Assembly (NCBI RefSeq): GCF_004362665.1
Contig: NZ_SNXR01000019.1
Coordinates: 62,001-126,000, forward strand
Length of the DNA stretch: 64,000 nucleotides
Origin: Flavobacterium dankookense
Lineage (GTDB): Bacteria > Bacteroidota > Bacteroidia > Flavobacteriales > Flavobacteriaceae
Direction: 5' to 3'
The notes under the pieces were generated by a model. It had not been told where the DNA came from and did not search any database. It saw only the letters and a list, made by a program, of their open reading frames with translations. The position numbers and the translations under genes were made by a program. Each line of letters begins with the position of its first letter. The stretch's first letter is position 1. Shown here in pieces: positions 8,906 to 20,091 of the stretch.

Positions 8906-9886
8906 TCAATCAATGTTAAACTTCCAGTCTTTCTGTTGTTTTTCGCTTAAGAAAGTCCATGCTACAAAACGGCTTATTTTTTGACCTTGAGCCATTTCTA
9001 TTGTTTTAATTTCAACTGCTCCAACTTTGTTCAACGTTTTGTAAATGCTTCTTAAATTGTCTTTTTTGGAAACTAAAGTGGTAAACCAAAACACTTGCAA
9101 CGGATATTTTACGCTTTCGTAAATCATTTGAGTTATGAAACCAATTTCGCCACCAGTACACCAAAGTTCGGCGTTTTGACCGCCAAAATTTAAGATAGGT
9201 TTGCTTGTCTTCGTATCTTCCAAATTATTTACTTTTCTCAAAGCGGCCTTAGTTGCTTCGTCTTGCGATGAGTGAAATGGTGGATTGCAAATAGTAAAAG
9301 CAAATTTATCTTCGGGTAAAATAATATTTTTGAAAATAAATCTTGGTTCCACTTGCAATTGCAAGCTAATGACTTCAATCAAATGCGGATTTTTAGCAAT
9401 GATTTTTTTGCAATTTTGAAGTGCATTTTCATCAATGTCAGTTCCAACAAAACTCCATTGGTATTCGTGATTTCCTATAATCGGATAGACACAATTGGCA
9501 CCAATTCCGACATCTAGACCGATTACATTTTCACCTTCGGGGATAATGTCATTGTTTGATTTGGCTAATAAATCAGCTAAATAATGAATATAATCAGCTC
9601 TTCCAGGAATTGGCGGACACAAATAATTTTTAGGAATATCCCAATATTGTACTCCATAATCTGAGATTAAAATAGCTTTGTTTAAAGCTTTTACGGCTTC
9701 AGGATTGGCAAAATCAATAGTTTGCTTCGCCTGTTTGCTTTTGCTCGTGTCAACATCAAATTCATTGACGAAAATATAATTTTTTAAAATAGGATAATTG
9801 TAAATTAATTTTTCAAAATCGTATCTAAATCTATGAGGATTTCTAGGATGTAGTGTTGTTTTTTCGGGAATTATTTTGTTCTTCAT
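8906..9886 (-). CDS. rlmF: 23S rRNA (adenine(1618)-N(6))-methyltransferase
   Basis: The enzyme methylates N6 of A1618 in 23S rRNA using S-adenosylmethionine. The N-terminus LHPRNPHRFRYDFEKLI, the SAM site VIGLDVGIGANCVYPIIG and the catalytic NPPF (ICNPPFHSSQDEA) are diagnostic for the RlmF family. The start at 9886 gives MKNKIIPEKTTLHPRN, 326 residues, close to the usual length. An ATG at 9907 would add seven residues (MVLRNDK). The gene stands alone, upstream of the toxin-antitoxin pair on the same strand. Confidence 0.93.
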   Translation of the reverse strand: MKNKIIPEKTTLHPRNPHRFRYDFEKLIYNYPILKNYIFVNEFDVDTSKSKQAKQTIDFANPEAVKALNKAILISDYGVQYWDIPKNYLCPPIPGRADYIHYLADLLAKSNNDIIPEGENVIGLDVGIGANCVYPIIGNHEYQWSFVGTDIDENALQNCKKIIAKNPHLIEVISLQLQVEPRFIFKNIILPEDKFAFTICNPPFHSSQDEATKAALRKVNNLEDTKTSKPILNFGGQNAELWCTGGEIGFITQMIYESVKYPLQVFWFTTLVSKKDNLRSIYKTLNKVGAVEIKTIEMAQGQKISRFVAWTFLSEKQQKDWKFNID

Positions 9887-9973
9887 TTTGTCATTTCTCA
9901 ATACCAAATATAAGTAATTAGTATGGGTTGGACAACAGTAAAATTCATAGCCTTTTATCTTAATAAAATAAAA

Positions 9974-10007
9974 AAACCATCCAGATTTATCTATTTCTCG
10001 ATGGTTT
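9974..10007 (-). terminator. Terminator of the Trx-ApbE-DUF4266-DUF3570 operon
   Basis: Stem AAACCATC (9974-9981) / GATGGTTT (10000-10007) with an 18-nt loop, followed on the minus strand by a T-rich tract (9965-9976). It sits 28 bases after the stop of the DUF3570 gene. Confidence 0.7.
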
Positions 10008-10035
10008 ATTATTGGTGATTTTATCGGTTTAAATT

Positions 10036-11238
10036 CTATTTGAATTGTAGCGCCAAGGTGATAATATGCGAGTCCAATCCATCAGTTCTGGTGTAATATC
10101 CATATCGAATATCGAAACTGTGAATTCGTTTGATATTAAAAATTCCCTTATTACTATCCACAACATGGTAACCTAGACCAATCATATTACTGGAGAATTT
10201 TGATAAATCATAATCGCTTGTGTAATATTCATTGGTGAGTTCGTGTTGATTTTTGGAATCAAAATACTTGGCTTGACTTTGCTGATAAAATCGATATGGA
10301 ATTGATAAAGAGGAGAATTCGGTTAACTTATAACTTGGTTCAAAACTAAAAGTATGTGAATTGATATTCCAATTATCGTAGTAATATCTATAAAAAGTTC
10401 TAAGCACAATTTTATCATTTAGGAAATAATTTCCTCGAATTCCAATTGGGATTTTGAAACGTGTATTTGGCAATTTTTCTGAACGTACCGAAAGGTCTTC
10501 AAAATAGACACGATTAAATTTAGTAGCCAAAAGTCCTTCTTGATAACCAATATCAGCAAGTAATGCAATTTGGAAATTTTTATTGATTACTTGTGACAAT
10601 GATAGTCCAAGATTATAGGAATTCCTCGGTTTTGAATCGTTGTGCCTTGCATCATTATCGGATGGATTATTCCGCAGTTCAATTGGTAAAATTACTTTCC
10701 AAGTATCAAAAAAAGCCATTCCTTTAACGGAGAATTCGCGATTGTTGTCTTTGGAAGTTTTTGCAAAACCAACATTGGCACCAATTGAAAAATAATCATA
10801 TTCGGCAGAAAATGAAACTCCAGCATTATAAACTGTTTTCTTTTCTTCGTTTGCATAACTGTAATTTGCCGAAGGATAAATTCGGATATCTTGATATGAA
10901 GCCGAAGTAACTGTGCTTGGGTCTATCTTGTCAGAAGAAGCAGAAGAATAACTGTCTATACCAACATTAACACCTAAAGTATGGACATTATTTTTTTTAT
11001 CTTTTTTCGATAAAATAACTTCAAAATTAGTAGCGATATCCGTTAATTTTTCAGTTCCTTCACCACCAGTTACAGCAGAATTATTTCCGTCTTGGGTATA
11101 ATAACTTGTGATGAAATTGATTTCTTCTATTTTTAGCTTTTGTTTTTTGTAATTGCTAGAAATACTGTCATTTTGCGCTTTACCTTGATGTGCAAACAAA
11201 AAAGCCAAACATGCTGCTGTTATTAATCTTTTTTTCAT
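10036..11238 (-). CDS. DUF3570 outer-membrane-like protein
   Basis: 400 residues with a signal peptide (MKKRLITAACLAFLFAHQGKAQ). After it the sequence alternates aromatic and polar residues in short strands (NFEVILSKKDKKNNVHTLGVNVGID, FKIPIGIRGNYFLNDKIVLRTFYRYYYDNW) and ends in a phenylalanine-containing strand (HIITLALQFK), the signature of an outer-membrane beta-barrel. The overall sequence and operon context match the DUF3570 family. It is the last gene of the four-gene operon with thioredoxin, ApbE and DUF4266, separated by 13 bases. Its job is unknown; it may carry or expose the product of the other three at the outer membrane. Confidence 0.8.
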   Translation of the reverse strand: MKKRLITAACLAFLFAHQGKAQNDSISSNYKKQKLKIEEINFITSYYTQDGNNSAVTGGEGTEKLTDIATNFEVILSKKDKKNNVHTLGVNVGIDSYSSASSDKIDPSTVTSASYQDIRIYPSANYSYANEEKKTVYNAGVSFSAEYDYFSIGANVGFAKTSKDNNREFSVKGMAFFDTWKVILPIELRNNPSDNDARHNDSKPRNSYNLGLSLSQVINKNFQIALLADIGYQEGLLATKFNRVYFEDLSVRSEKLPNTRFKIPIGIRGNYFLNDKIVLRTFYRYYYDNWNINSHTFSFEPSYKLTEFSSLSIPYRFYQQSQAKYFDSKNQHELTNEYYTSDYDLSKFSSNMIGLGYHVVDSNKGIFNIKRIHSFDIRYGYYTRTDGLDSHIITLALQFK

Positions 11239-11251
11239 TTTTAATTATAAT

Positions 11252-11461
11252 TTAATTACAACCGCATCCACCGCCAGTTTTTCCACCGTTAGCACCTGAA
11301 CTTGCTTCTCTGTAGAGTTGAAAAGTATTTTCAAATTTTTCGGTTTTTTTTGCGGTCAATGCCATTTCAGCATCATTAATTTTTGATTTTTGGTATTCTT
11401 TCACGGAGCTACAAGAGCAAAAGGCAACTAGCGAAAGAAAAGCAATAAAAGTCTTTTTCAT
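11252..11461 (-). CDS. DUF4266 small lipoprotein with Cys-Gly-Cys tail
   Basis: 69 residues. The signal MKKTFIAFLSLVAFCSC ends in a lipobox-like VAFCSC, so the protein is probably lipidated. The mature part has KSKINDAEMALTAKK..FENTFQLYREASSGANGG and finishes GGGCGCN. This matches DUF4266: a short conserved body and a glycine- and cysteine-rich end. It lies between apbE and the DUF3570 gene with 12-13 base gaps. The conserved thiols at the very C-terminus could bind a metal, be the substrate of the thioredoxin-like protein, or carry a modification; none of these can be decided from sequence. Confidence 0.8.
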   Translation of the reverse strand: MKKTFIAFLSLVAFCSCSSVKEYQKSKINDAEMALTAKKTEKFENTFQLYREASSGANGGKTGGGCGCN

Positions 11462-11473
11462 TGGTTTGAGGTA

Positions 11474-12394
11474 TTAGTTAATAGTAATATTTTTGGAGAA
11501 ATAGGTTTTATCGTTATCGTCAATAATGATGCAACCAATCGTCTTCAATTGATTTATAAAATTTAATCCAACTTCAATTCCCATTACGGTCACAGGAGTT
11601 GCAAGTGCATCAGCTATCTCGGCATTGTCGGCAAGAATAGTAACGCTTTTTATACCCGAAATAGGATAACCTGTTTTTGGATCTATAGTATGCGAATAAC
11701 GTTTGTTGTCAATCACAATAAATTTTTCATAGTTACCAGATGTTGCCACTGCTTTATTCGTAATTTTAAACGTAGAAAAAATGGATTTCTTCTGATTAGG
11801 ATCGGCAACGCCGATAGTCCAAGCCTCGCCATTTTCTTGAAAACCCCAAGCGGATAAATCGCCTGATGCATTAACAATACCATTTAAAACATTGTTTTCA
11901 ATGAGTTTTTTCTTTGCCATTTCTGCGGCATAACCTTTACCAATGCCACCAAAACCAATTCGCATTCCTTTATTCTTTAAAAAAACGGTTTTGTTATTTT
12001 CGTCTAAAAGAATGTTTTCATAATTGATTAATGCTACCGCCTTTTTAGCGGTTTCGGGTTCTGGAAGTGAAGTCATTTTCAAATCAAAATTCCAAAATCG
12101 TTTATCTAAACTTCCGTAACTGATGTCAAAAGCACCTTGCGTAATCTTAGAAATAAATTGACATCTTTTTATCAATTCAAAAACTTCATTATCCACTTCG
12201 ATAGGCTTTATACCTGCATTTTCGTTTATTTTGTATGTGATGCTAGTATCTGAGAATGTGGTTAAAAGCGTTTCAATTCTTCTGATTTCTTCAATAGCAA
12301 TTTCAAAGTTTTCTTCCGCACGATTTTCATTTTCATCAATCAAAGTGAATTCGAATTGATTACCCATTAATCGTATGTTTTTTTTGAATAACAT
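11474..12394 (-). CDS. apbE: ApbE-family FAD:protein FMN transferase
   Basis: 306 residues. ApbE enzymes move FMN from FAD onto a Ser/Thr of a target protein. Family motifs present are FDISYGSLDKRFW, GGIGKGYAAE, NASGDLSAWG, AVATSGNYE, HTIDPKTGYPISG and the metal-site ADALATPVTVMG. Unlike most ApbE proteins it shows no export signal or lipobox: it opens MLFKKNIRLMGNQFEF, directly on the first strand of the domain. It may therefore act in the cytoplasm, or the start is misplaced, although no upstream signal sequence is seen in the 12-base gap to the thioredoxin gene. The substrate protein is not obvious; no classical flavinylation motif is visible in the neighbours. Confidence 0.88.
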   Translation of the reverse strand: MLFKKNIRLMGNQFEFTLIDENENRAEENFEIAIEEIRRIETLLTTFSDTSITYKINENAGIKPIEVDNEVFELIKRCQFISKITQGAFDISYGSLDKRFWNFDLKMTSLPEPETAKKAVALINYENILLDENNKTVFLKNKGMRIGFGGIGKGYAAEMAKKKLIENNVLNGIVNASGDLSAWGFQENGEAWTIGVADPNQKKSIFSTFKITNKAVATSGNYEKFIVIDNKRYSHTIDPKTGYPISGIKSVTILADNAEIADALATPVTVMGIEVGLNFINQLKTIGCIIIDDNDKTYFSKNITIN

Positions 12395-12406
12395 CTCAGG
12401 AAAGTT

Positions 12407-12829
12407 CTATTGTAATTGAGCGATAAATTCTTCTAAAGTTTCCGATGGTGCTTTTTCCCATTTTTTTAAAATAGTACCGTTTTGGTCTAAAAGAAGTATT
12501 AATGGAAAAAGTCCTTTGGAATTGTATTTTTCAGCAAGCTGCTCGTTTTCGATAGTTTGCTCTTTTGATAATTGATTTTTTTTCAGTTTGGGAAAGTCAG
12601 CATTAAAAAGGATAAGGTTTTTTTGAGCAAATTCCTTAAAGACTTCCGTTTCGATGTAGTTTTTTTTGAACTTTACGCAAGGTGAACACCAATCGGAACC
12701 TGAAAAATAGAATAGTACTTTTTTGTTTTCTTCTTTGGCAATAGCAATTGATTTTTCAAGCGTGTTAACTTGTTGGCTGAAGGACATCTGTGTTAATAAA
12801 AACAGACATAAAAATAAATTGGTTTTCAT
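12407..12829 (-). CDS. Secreted thioredoxin-like protein (first gene of the ApbE operon)
   Basis: 140 residues: a signal peptide (MKTNLFLCLFLLTQMSFSQ) and a thioredoxin fold with the active site SGSDWCSPCVKFKK (WCSPC) and the cis-Pro region GLFPLILLLDQNG. The length and the FYFSGSDWCSPC segment match thioredoxin_7/DsbD-gamma-like periplasmic reductases. It heads the operon ahead of ApbE, DUF4266 and DUF3570, so its likely partner is the cysteine tail of the DUF4266 lipoprotein; this is inference. A promoter-like TATTTTTG lies upstream at 12882-12889. Confidence 0.88.
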   Translation of the reverse strand: MKTNLFLCLFLLTQMSFSQQVNTLEKSIAIAKEENKKVLFYFSGSDWCSPCVKFKKNYIETEVFKEFAQKNLILFNADFPKLKKNQLSKEQTIENEQLAEKYNSKGLFPLILLLDQNGTILKKWEKAPSETLEEFIAQLQ

Positions 12830-12881
12830 CGGTTATGGAATTAAAGTAGAGTAAATGTATTCACATTAACCAACCGATGTT

Positions 12882-12889
12882 CAAAAATA
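12882..12889 (-). promoter_or_regulatory. Candidate -7 element (TATTTTTG) for the Trx-ApbE operon
   Basis: Matches the Bacteroidota TAnnTTTG element, about 53 bases before the start codon of the thioredoxin gene. No clear TTG at the -33 position was seen, so the call is tentative. Confidence 0.35.
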
Positions 12890-12892
12890 GGC

Positions 12893-13549
12893 TTAACTTT
12901 CGATTAAGATTAAATCGCCTTTTTCAAATTCAATAGAAACAATTCCGTCATTGGCGACATGATTGCTACTTCCAGTTCTATATCCTAGTTTTAGATTTTC
13001 TTTTTGAAGTGGGTAAAAAAGATTTTCTGTAGTAATATTTTCAACTGTTCCAATTGGAATTAAGGAAAGTATGGTGTCTTTTGTGTACCATTTTTGATAT
13101 TTTTTTGGCAATAAAAATGCTTTGGAATAATCATCCCAAAAAACAATTTTCAATTGATTTTGATAGTTAGCAGAAATGGTCAAATTATGAAGTGTATGAT
13201 CAATTCTTCGTCCAGTTGCCCAAATCACATTTACAGCCTTGTGTCCTTTTTCGATTAAATAGTCGAAAGCTTTCTCCAAATCAGTTTTGTCTTGGTTTGG
13301 CGAATGAACGATTTCGAGAGGAAACTGTTTTTCCTTATAAATTTCGGGATTAAAATCGCCATCAAAATCACCTAACAACACATCAACTTTAATTCCCAAG
13401 TCGACTACTCGTTCCATTGCGCTATCAAGTACAATCACCATTGGTGACCATTCTAAAAGTTGTCCTAAAAGCTCGTTGCTACATTCGGCACCATTGGCAA
13501 TGATTAATGCGGGTTCTTGGTCGTCGCGAACAATGTGGTGTGATGACAT
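12893..13549 (-). CDS. Thiamine pyrophosphokinase
   Basis: 218 residues. The enzyme transfers pyrophosphate from ATP to thiamine, making thiamine diphosphate. Typical motifs are IIANGAECSNELL, DSAMERVVDLGIKVDVLLGDFDGD (the acidic metal/ATP site GDFDG), HSPNQDKTDLEKAFDYL and the ATGRRIDHTLHN segment. The C-terminal vitamin-B1-binding domain is recognisable in the ESNHVANDGI-like end (GSSNHVANDGIVSIEF). Cytoplasmic. The upstream and downstream genes are unrelated, so it is probably transcribed alone or with the DUF4249 gene upstream. Confidence 0.9.
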   Translation of the reverse strand: MSSHHIVRDDQEPALIIANGAECSNELLGQLLEWSPMVIVLDSAMERVVDLGIKVDVLLGDFDGDFNPEIYKEKQFPLEIVHSPNQDKTDLEKAFDYLIEKGHKAVNVIWATGRRIDHTLHNLTISANYQNQLKIVFWDDYSKAFLLPKKYQKWYTKDTILSLIPIGTVENITTENLFYPLQKENLKLGYRTGSSNHVANDGIVSIEFEKGDLILIES

Positions 13550-13593
13550 TTTTTAAATATTAGATTTTAAATATAACCTAAAATCTTTTCATT

Positions 13594-14415
13594 TTACTCA
13601 ATAACATATTCTTTTACTTCGGTTTTACTTACACGGAAATAACCTAGAGCAAAGTTATTGAAATTGGTTTGGTTTACAATATTTCCTCTAATAGTTGATG
13701 TTGGTGTAGAAAATGGTCCAGCGCTATTAGTTCCTGTTTGTGCCAAAAGAATATTCATGTAGTTGTAATAGTTTAAAGTAACACCGTTTAAGGTGAATTT
13801 TATAGTATCGCCAGCTTTTAAATCTTCGCTGAAATACAAACCAAACATTTCATTATTTTCAAAGAATTTATCTTCAAGAACACCATATTCTGGAATTACT
13901 TTATAAGGATCATCAATTCGCAAGAAATAGTGATTCGTTTCATTTTCTAAATCATCAAAAAAGAATTTTACTTCGATGTCTTGTCCAAGAATTCCACCAT
14001 CATCTTTTTGTTCAATTCTAGTAACGACAGGCGTATTTAAAAGTTTTTCGGTGGAAATATAGGTTTCACCTTCGTGAATAACTGTTAATGTATAGGTTTC
14101 GTTTACAACAGGAACAAAATCATAACATTTGTAAGTTCCAGCAGTTTCTTCTTCAACAAAGGTAAATACTTGCGATGAACTATTGGTTATAAAAACGATT
14201 GCTCCGCTAACTGGTGGAATAGTATTTGAAAAATAATCGGTTGTAGTAGAGAGTTTTATTCGTTGTTCATTTCCACTAGTTTCAGCATACCAATTGATGG
14301 AAGCTTCGATGACCAATCGTGGTTCGCCATTTTCTAAATTAACATCAATTACTTCCTCACACGAAGTGAAAGCAATCAAAATTAAAAGGAAACTTATATA
14401 GGATAACTTTTTCAT
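13594..14415 (-). CDS. DUF4249 lipoprotein paired with the TonB receptor
   Basis: 273 residues. The signal MKKLSYISFLLILIAFTSC has a lipobox with Cys19. The mature start EEVIDVNLENGEPRLVIEASI is diagnostic of the DUF4249 family. The gene follows the TonB-dependent receptor gene by 3 bases on the same strand, the usual arrangement for this family in Bacteroidota. From that context it is an outer-membrane-anchored partner of the receptor, possibly a lid or substrate-binding component. The substrate is unknown. Confidence 0.88.
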   Translation of the reverse strand: MKKLSYISFLLILIAFTSCEEVIDVNLENGEPRLVIEASINWYAETSGNEQRIKLSTTTDYFSNTIPPVSGAIVFITNSSSQVFTFVEEETAGTYKCYDFVPVVNETYTLTVIHEGETYISTEKLLNTPVVTRIEQKDDGGILGQDIEVKFFFDDLENETNHYFLRIDDPYKVIPEYGVLEDKFFENNEMFGLYFSEDLKAGDTIKFTLNGVTLNYYNYMNILLAQTGTNSAGPFSTPTSTIRGNIVNQTNFNNFALGYFRVSKTEVKEYVIE

Positions 14416-14418
14416 AGC

Positions 14419-16791
14419 TTAAAATTTGATATTATAGGTTGCACTTGGTACAAATCCAAAAATTGATAATCGAATGGCTTCGTTTGAAGCGGTTTCTTGA
14501 TTTTGTCTGAACGTAATCGATGCAGCATTCATGCGGTTGTAGATGTTATAAATTCCAAAAACCCATTCTGCTTGCCATTTTCTGCCTTTATTTTTTCTTG
14601 GAGTTAAGGTTGCCGAAACATCCAATCGATGATATGAGGGTAAGTTGTTTTCGTTTCTCGAACTGAAATTCGGAACCGTAATTCCTTCGTATTCATATTG
14701 TCCATCTGGGAACGTTACTGGTTGTCCTGTTTGAAAAATGAAATTAGCACCAAATCGCCATTTTTCATTCAATTTATAATTTCCAACTAATGATAAATTG
14801 TGGGTTTTATCAAAACCTGTTTTATACCAATCGCCGTTATTAATTCCAGTTTCGACTGGCGTTCTGCCTTCAACTTGTTGTTCGGTTCTGGAGAGTGTAT
14901 AAGAAAGCCAACCTTTAAATTGACCAGTATTTTTTCGGAACAAAACTTCTAAACCATACGCTCGTGCATTTCCATTTAAAACCACTCTTTCGATTGCTTC
15001 GTTCGCAATTAAATTTGCACCATCAATGTAATCTACACGGTTTTTGATGGTTTTATAAAACGTTTCGGTTTCCAGTGAATATTCATCGTCTTTGAAATTT
15101 TGGAAATAACCAACGGCAACTTGGTCGAGTAGTTGTGGTTTTAAATATTGATCGCTTGGCGCCCAAACATCCAAAGGAGTTGGTGATTGCGTATTAGAAA
15201 TTAAATGCAAATATTGTGTCATTCTGTTGTAACTTGCTTTGATAGATTGATCGTCATTTAAAGCATAAGAAACAGAAAAACGTGGTTCTAGATTGTCAAA
15301 CTTAGCAATGGTTTGATTTTTCCCATAACTCACAGTTCCTATTGGTTCAGCACTTTCATAGATTTGGAAATTTTGGTTGAACGTTACAGGTTGATTATTA
15401 GCGTATGTATTCAATGTTTGCTGACCTAATCGAAGAAATGAACTTCCGCGAAGTCCATAGGATAAGGTTAAATTTTTAGTAATTTGATGTTCCGCATCGA
15501 TGTAAATCGAATTTTCTAAAGCATATTTTTTGTCAAGTTGGTCAGCATTAATTCCAGAATCGGGACGTGTTGGTTCAATTTTCCCTGGATTGAAATCATA
15601 ATAATTCGATTGAATTCCATAGGTTAATTTGAATTTGTCAGAAATATAATGTTTGAAATCATATTTGATGTTGTAGTTTTTGATACCGCTATCCCAATTG
15701 AAACCGATGATGTCTAATTTTAATCCATAATAATAATCAGAATAAATCATGGATAAATTGGAAAATAATTTATCCGAAAATAAATGGTTCCAACGGAAAT
15801 TTAACACCGAATTTCCATACGTATTAACAAAACTATCATTCAACTGAAAAACATCTCTTCCAAAATAACCCGAAAGATAAATGTTGTTTTTTTCGTTTAA
15901 CGAATAACTCAATTTGGTATTCAAATCATAGAAATATGCCGAATTTGGATTGTCAATTAATTTTAGAAAAAGATGTGCATACGATGCTCTTCCGGCAACA
16001 ACAAAAGAACCTTTGTCTTTTACAATTGGACCTTCGGCAAGAATTCTACTGGAAATTAAACCAATTCCACCATTCATATGAAAATCGTTTTTGTTTCCTT
16101 CTTTTTGATAAATATCCAAAATAGAAGACAATCTTCCACCATAACGAGCTGGAATTCCGCCTTTATATAATTTTAAATCTTTGATAGCATCTGGGTTAAA
16201 AACCGAAAATAATCCAAATAGGTGAGAAGAATTATAAATCGTAGCTTCGTCTAGTAAAACCAAATTTTGATCCGCGCCACCGCCACGAACGTTAAAACCC
16301 GATTGTCCTTCGCCAGCATTGGTAACTCCAGGTAAAGTTAAAATGGATTTAATAATATCAACTTCTCCAAAAATAACAGGCATTTCTTTGATTTCCTGAA
16401 TGGTCAGTTTGTTGACACTCATTTCCGGTTTTCTGATGTCGATGCGTTTTTTATTGTCAACAATAATTACTTCGTTAAGGACTTGGCTACTTTCTGAAAG
16501 TAAAAAGTTTTTTTTGGTATTTTGATTTAGACTAATTTTTTCTTCAACAGTTTGATAACCAACATAACTTGTTGAAATTGTATAATCGCCTTTTGGCAAT
16601 GTGATGGAGTAAAATCCATACTCGTTTGTGACTATACCTGTTTTAGTTTCTTGAATATAAACGGAAACGCCAATGAGTGTTTCTTTATTTCTACTATCAG
16701 AAACTACGCCGCTAATAGTAAATTTTTCTTGTGAAATTGCTTGAAGTGTAGCAAAAAAGATAAAAAAAATGGCTAAAATATTTTTTGGCAT
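14419..16791 (-). CDS. TonB-dependent outer-membrane receptor
   Basis: The chosen start (MPKNILAIFFIFFATLQAISQ) gives a clean signal peptide and 790 residues; an upstream ATG at 16824 would add eleven residues before it. Domains: a carboxypeptidase-regulatory-like repeat (~22-105, GVVSDSRNKETLIGVSVYI), a plug with NVRGGGADQNLVLLDEATIYNSSHLFG, then a beta-barrel ending in SATYNIKF with a terminal aromatic. It imports a substrate across the outer membrane using TonB energy. The neighbour is a DUF4249 lipoprotein with which it presumably forms a complex. The ligand cannot be inferred; there is no SusD-like gene, so this is not a classical glycan utilisation locus. Confidence 0.93.
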   Translation of the reverse strand: MPKNILAIFFIFFATLQAISQEKFTISGVVSDSRNKETLIGVSVYIQETKTGIVTNEYGFYSITLPKGDYTISTSYVGYQTVEEKISLNQNTKKNFLLSESSQVLNEVIIVDNKKRIDIRKPEMSVNKLTIQEIKEMPVIFGEVDIIKSILTLPGVTNAGEGQSGFNVRGGGADQNLVLLDEATIYNSSHLFGLFSVFNPDAIKDLKLYKGGIPARYGGRLSSILDIYQKEGNKNDFHMNGGIGLISSRILAEGPIVKDKGSFVVAGRASYAHLFLKLIDNPNSAYFYDLNTKLSYSLNEKNNIYLSGYFGRDVFQLNDSFVNTYGNSVLNFRWNHLFSDKLFSNLSMIYSDYYYGLKLDIIGFNWDSGIKNYNIKYDFKHYISDKFKLTYGIQSNYYDFNPGKIEPTRPDSGINADQLDKKYALENSIYIDAEHQITKNLTLSYGLRGSSFLRLGQQTLNTYANNQPVTFNQNFQIYESAEPIGTVSYGKNQTIAKFDNLEPRFSVSYALNDDQSIKASYNRMTQYLHLISNTQSPTPLDVWAPSDQYLKPQLLDQVAVGYFQNFKDDEYSLETETFYKTIKNRVDYIDGANLIANEAIERVVLNGNARAYGLEVLFRKNTGQFKGWLSYTLSRTEQQVEGRTPVETGINNGDWYKTGFDKTHNLSLVGNYKLNEKWRFGANFIFQTGQPVTFPDGQYEYEGITVPNFSSRNENNLPSYHRLDVSATLTPRKNKGRKWQAEWVFGIYNIYNRMNAASITFRQNQETASNEAIRLSIFGFVPSATYNIKF

Positions 16792-16921
16792 AAATTTGGA
16801 TGTTAGTTTAGCAAAATTCAACATTAATCGGTTTAGTTAATCATAATCATTTGTTAAGATTTGGTTAATTAAAAATACTAGTTTTCTTTTAATTAGATAC
16901 TTTTACCATAAATTTTTTACT

Positions 16922-17602
16922 ATGATGAAAGCAGGTTTTGCACTAATGTTTACATTATTTTTTTGCTTCAATGGTTTTTCACAGTTTGAAATGCCAAAGA
17001 AGACATTAAAAATTGCGCCTATTTCAAATCCGAGTGGGCAAGTTTCTCCCACATCATCACGAGCAATAACTTATCCAAGCATTTTTGATAAAAAAGATAA
17101 ACTATCTGAAAGTGTTTCTCTTTTAAATAAAAAACAGGAACCTGAAAAAAGTATAATGGAAACGGAGAAATTCGAAAATCCAGCTGCTGATTATACTGAA
17201 AAGATGAATAAAAAAAGTGATGGTAAAATTCTCGAAAAATTCAAAAGTGATAGCTTTTTAGGTAATTTTAAAGTAGGAACAAAGATAATCAGTATTGCTT
17301 GTCGTGACCATGAAGCTCCTGATGGTGATGTAGTTAGAATTTGGCTTAATGATAAAATTGTAGTTGATGCAATTCTTCTTGATGTTGAATTTAGAGAGGT
17401 TTTTTTAGACTTAGACGAAGGAATAAATAAAATCGAAATAGAAGCTTTAAATCAAGGCGAGTCTGGACCTAATACTGCTCAATTTGTAATTTATGATCAG
17501 AAAAAAGGGATGATTACTACCAATAAATGGAATTTAACAACTGGAGTAAAAGCCAAATTGATTATCCTAAAAGAAAAAGGTGTTTTAGAAGAACAGAAAT
17601 AA
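16922..17602 (+). CDS. Secreted hypothetical protein
   Basis: 226 residues. A signal peptide MMKAGFALMFTLFFCFNGFSQ (the start may be the second Met) precedes a Pro/Ser/Lys-rich linker to ~110. A compact C-terminal part follows with a strand-rich pattern: GTKIISIACRDHEAPDGDVVRIWLNDKIVVDAILLDVEFREVF and so on. The D-HEAPDGD-V-IWLND segment resembles small Ca-binding beta-sandwich modules of secreted Bacteroidota proteins, but I do not recognise a named family. It is divergent from the TonB receptor gene and ends in a bidirectional terminator shared with icd. Confidence 0.75.
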   Translation: MMKAGFALMFTLFFCFNGFSQFEMPKKTLKIAPISNPSGQVSPTSSRAITYPSIFDKKDKLSESVSLLNKKQEPEKSIMETEKFENPAADYTEKMNKKSDGKILEKFKSDSFLGNFKVGTKIISIACRDHEAPDGDVVRIWLNDKIVVDAILLDVEFREVFLDLDEGINKIEIEALNQGESGPNTAQFVIYDQKKGMITTNKWNLTTGVKAKLIILKEKGVLEEQK

Positions 17603-17629
17603 AAAAGACGACTGAAAGTCGTCTTTTTT
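17601..17629. terminator. Bidirectional terminator between secreted protein and icd
   Basis: Stem AAAAAAGACGACT (17601-17613) / AGTCGTCTTTTTT (17617-17629) with a GAA loop. It has an A-run on the left and a T-run on the right, so it can end transcription of both convergent genes. Confidence 0.9.
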
Positions 17630-17651
17630 ATATTTAAATGATTGATGAAAT

Positions 17652-19934
<2,283 letters not shown>

Positions 19935-20037
19935 TTAAGTGTAAAATTACTATACAAATCAATAAAATTGAGGATTAATTAAAAATTGATGTTTAAATTA
20001 TTTTTTGTTTGGACAAAACGTGAATTTTTTGTCAAAA

Positions 20038-20073
20038 AAAAAAGTCTCCTTGTTTGTGCAAGAAGACTTTTTT
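20038..20073 (-). terminator. Terminator of rplS
   Basis: Stem AAAAAAGTCT (20038-20047) / AGACTTTTTT (20064-20073), extended inward by three further pairs across one mismatch. A-run on the left gives a T-tract on the minus strand. It lies 19 bases after the L19 stop codon. Confidence 0.85.
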
Positions 20074-20091
20074 ATACAATATAAGAAAGAA

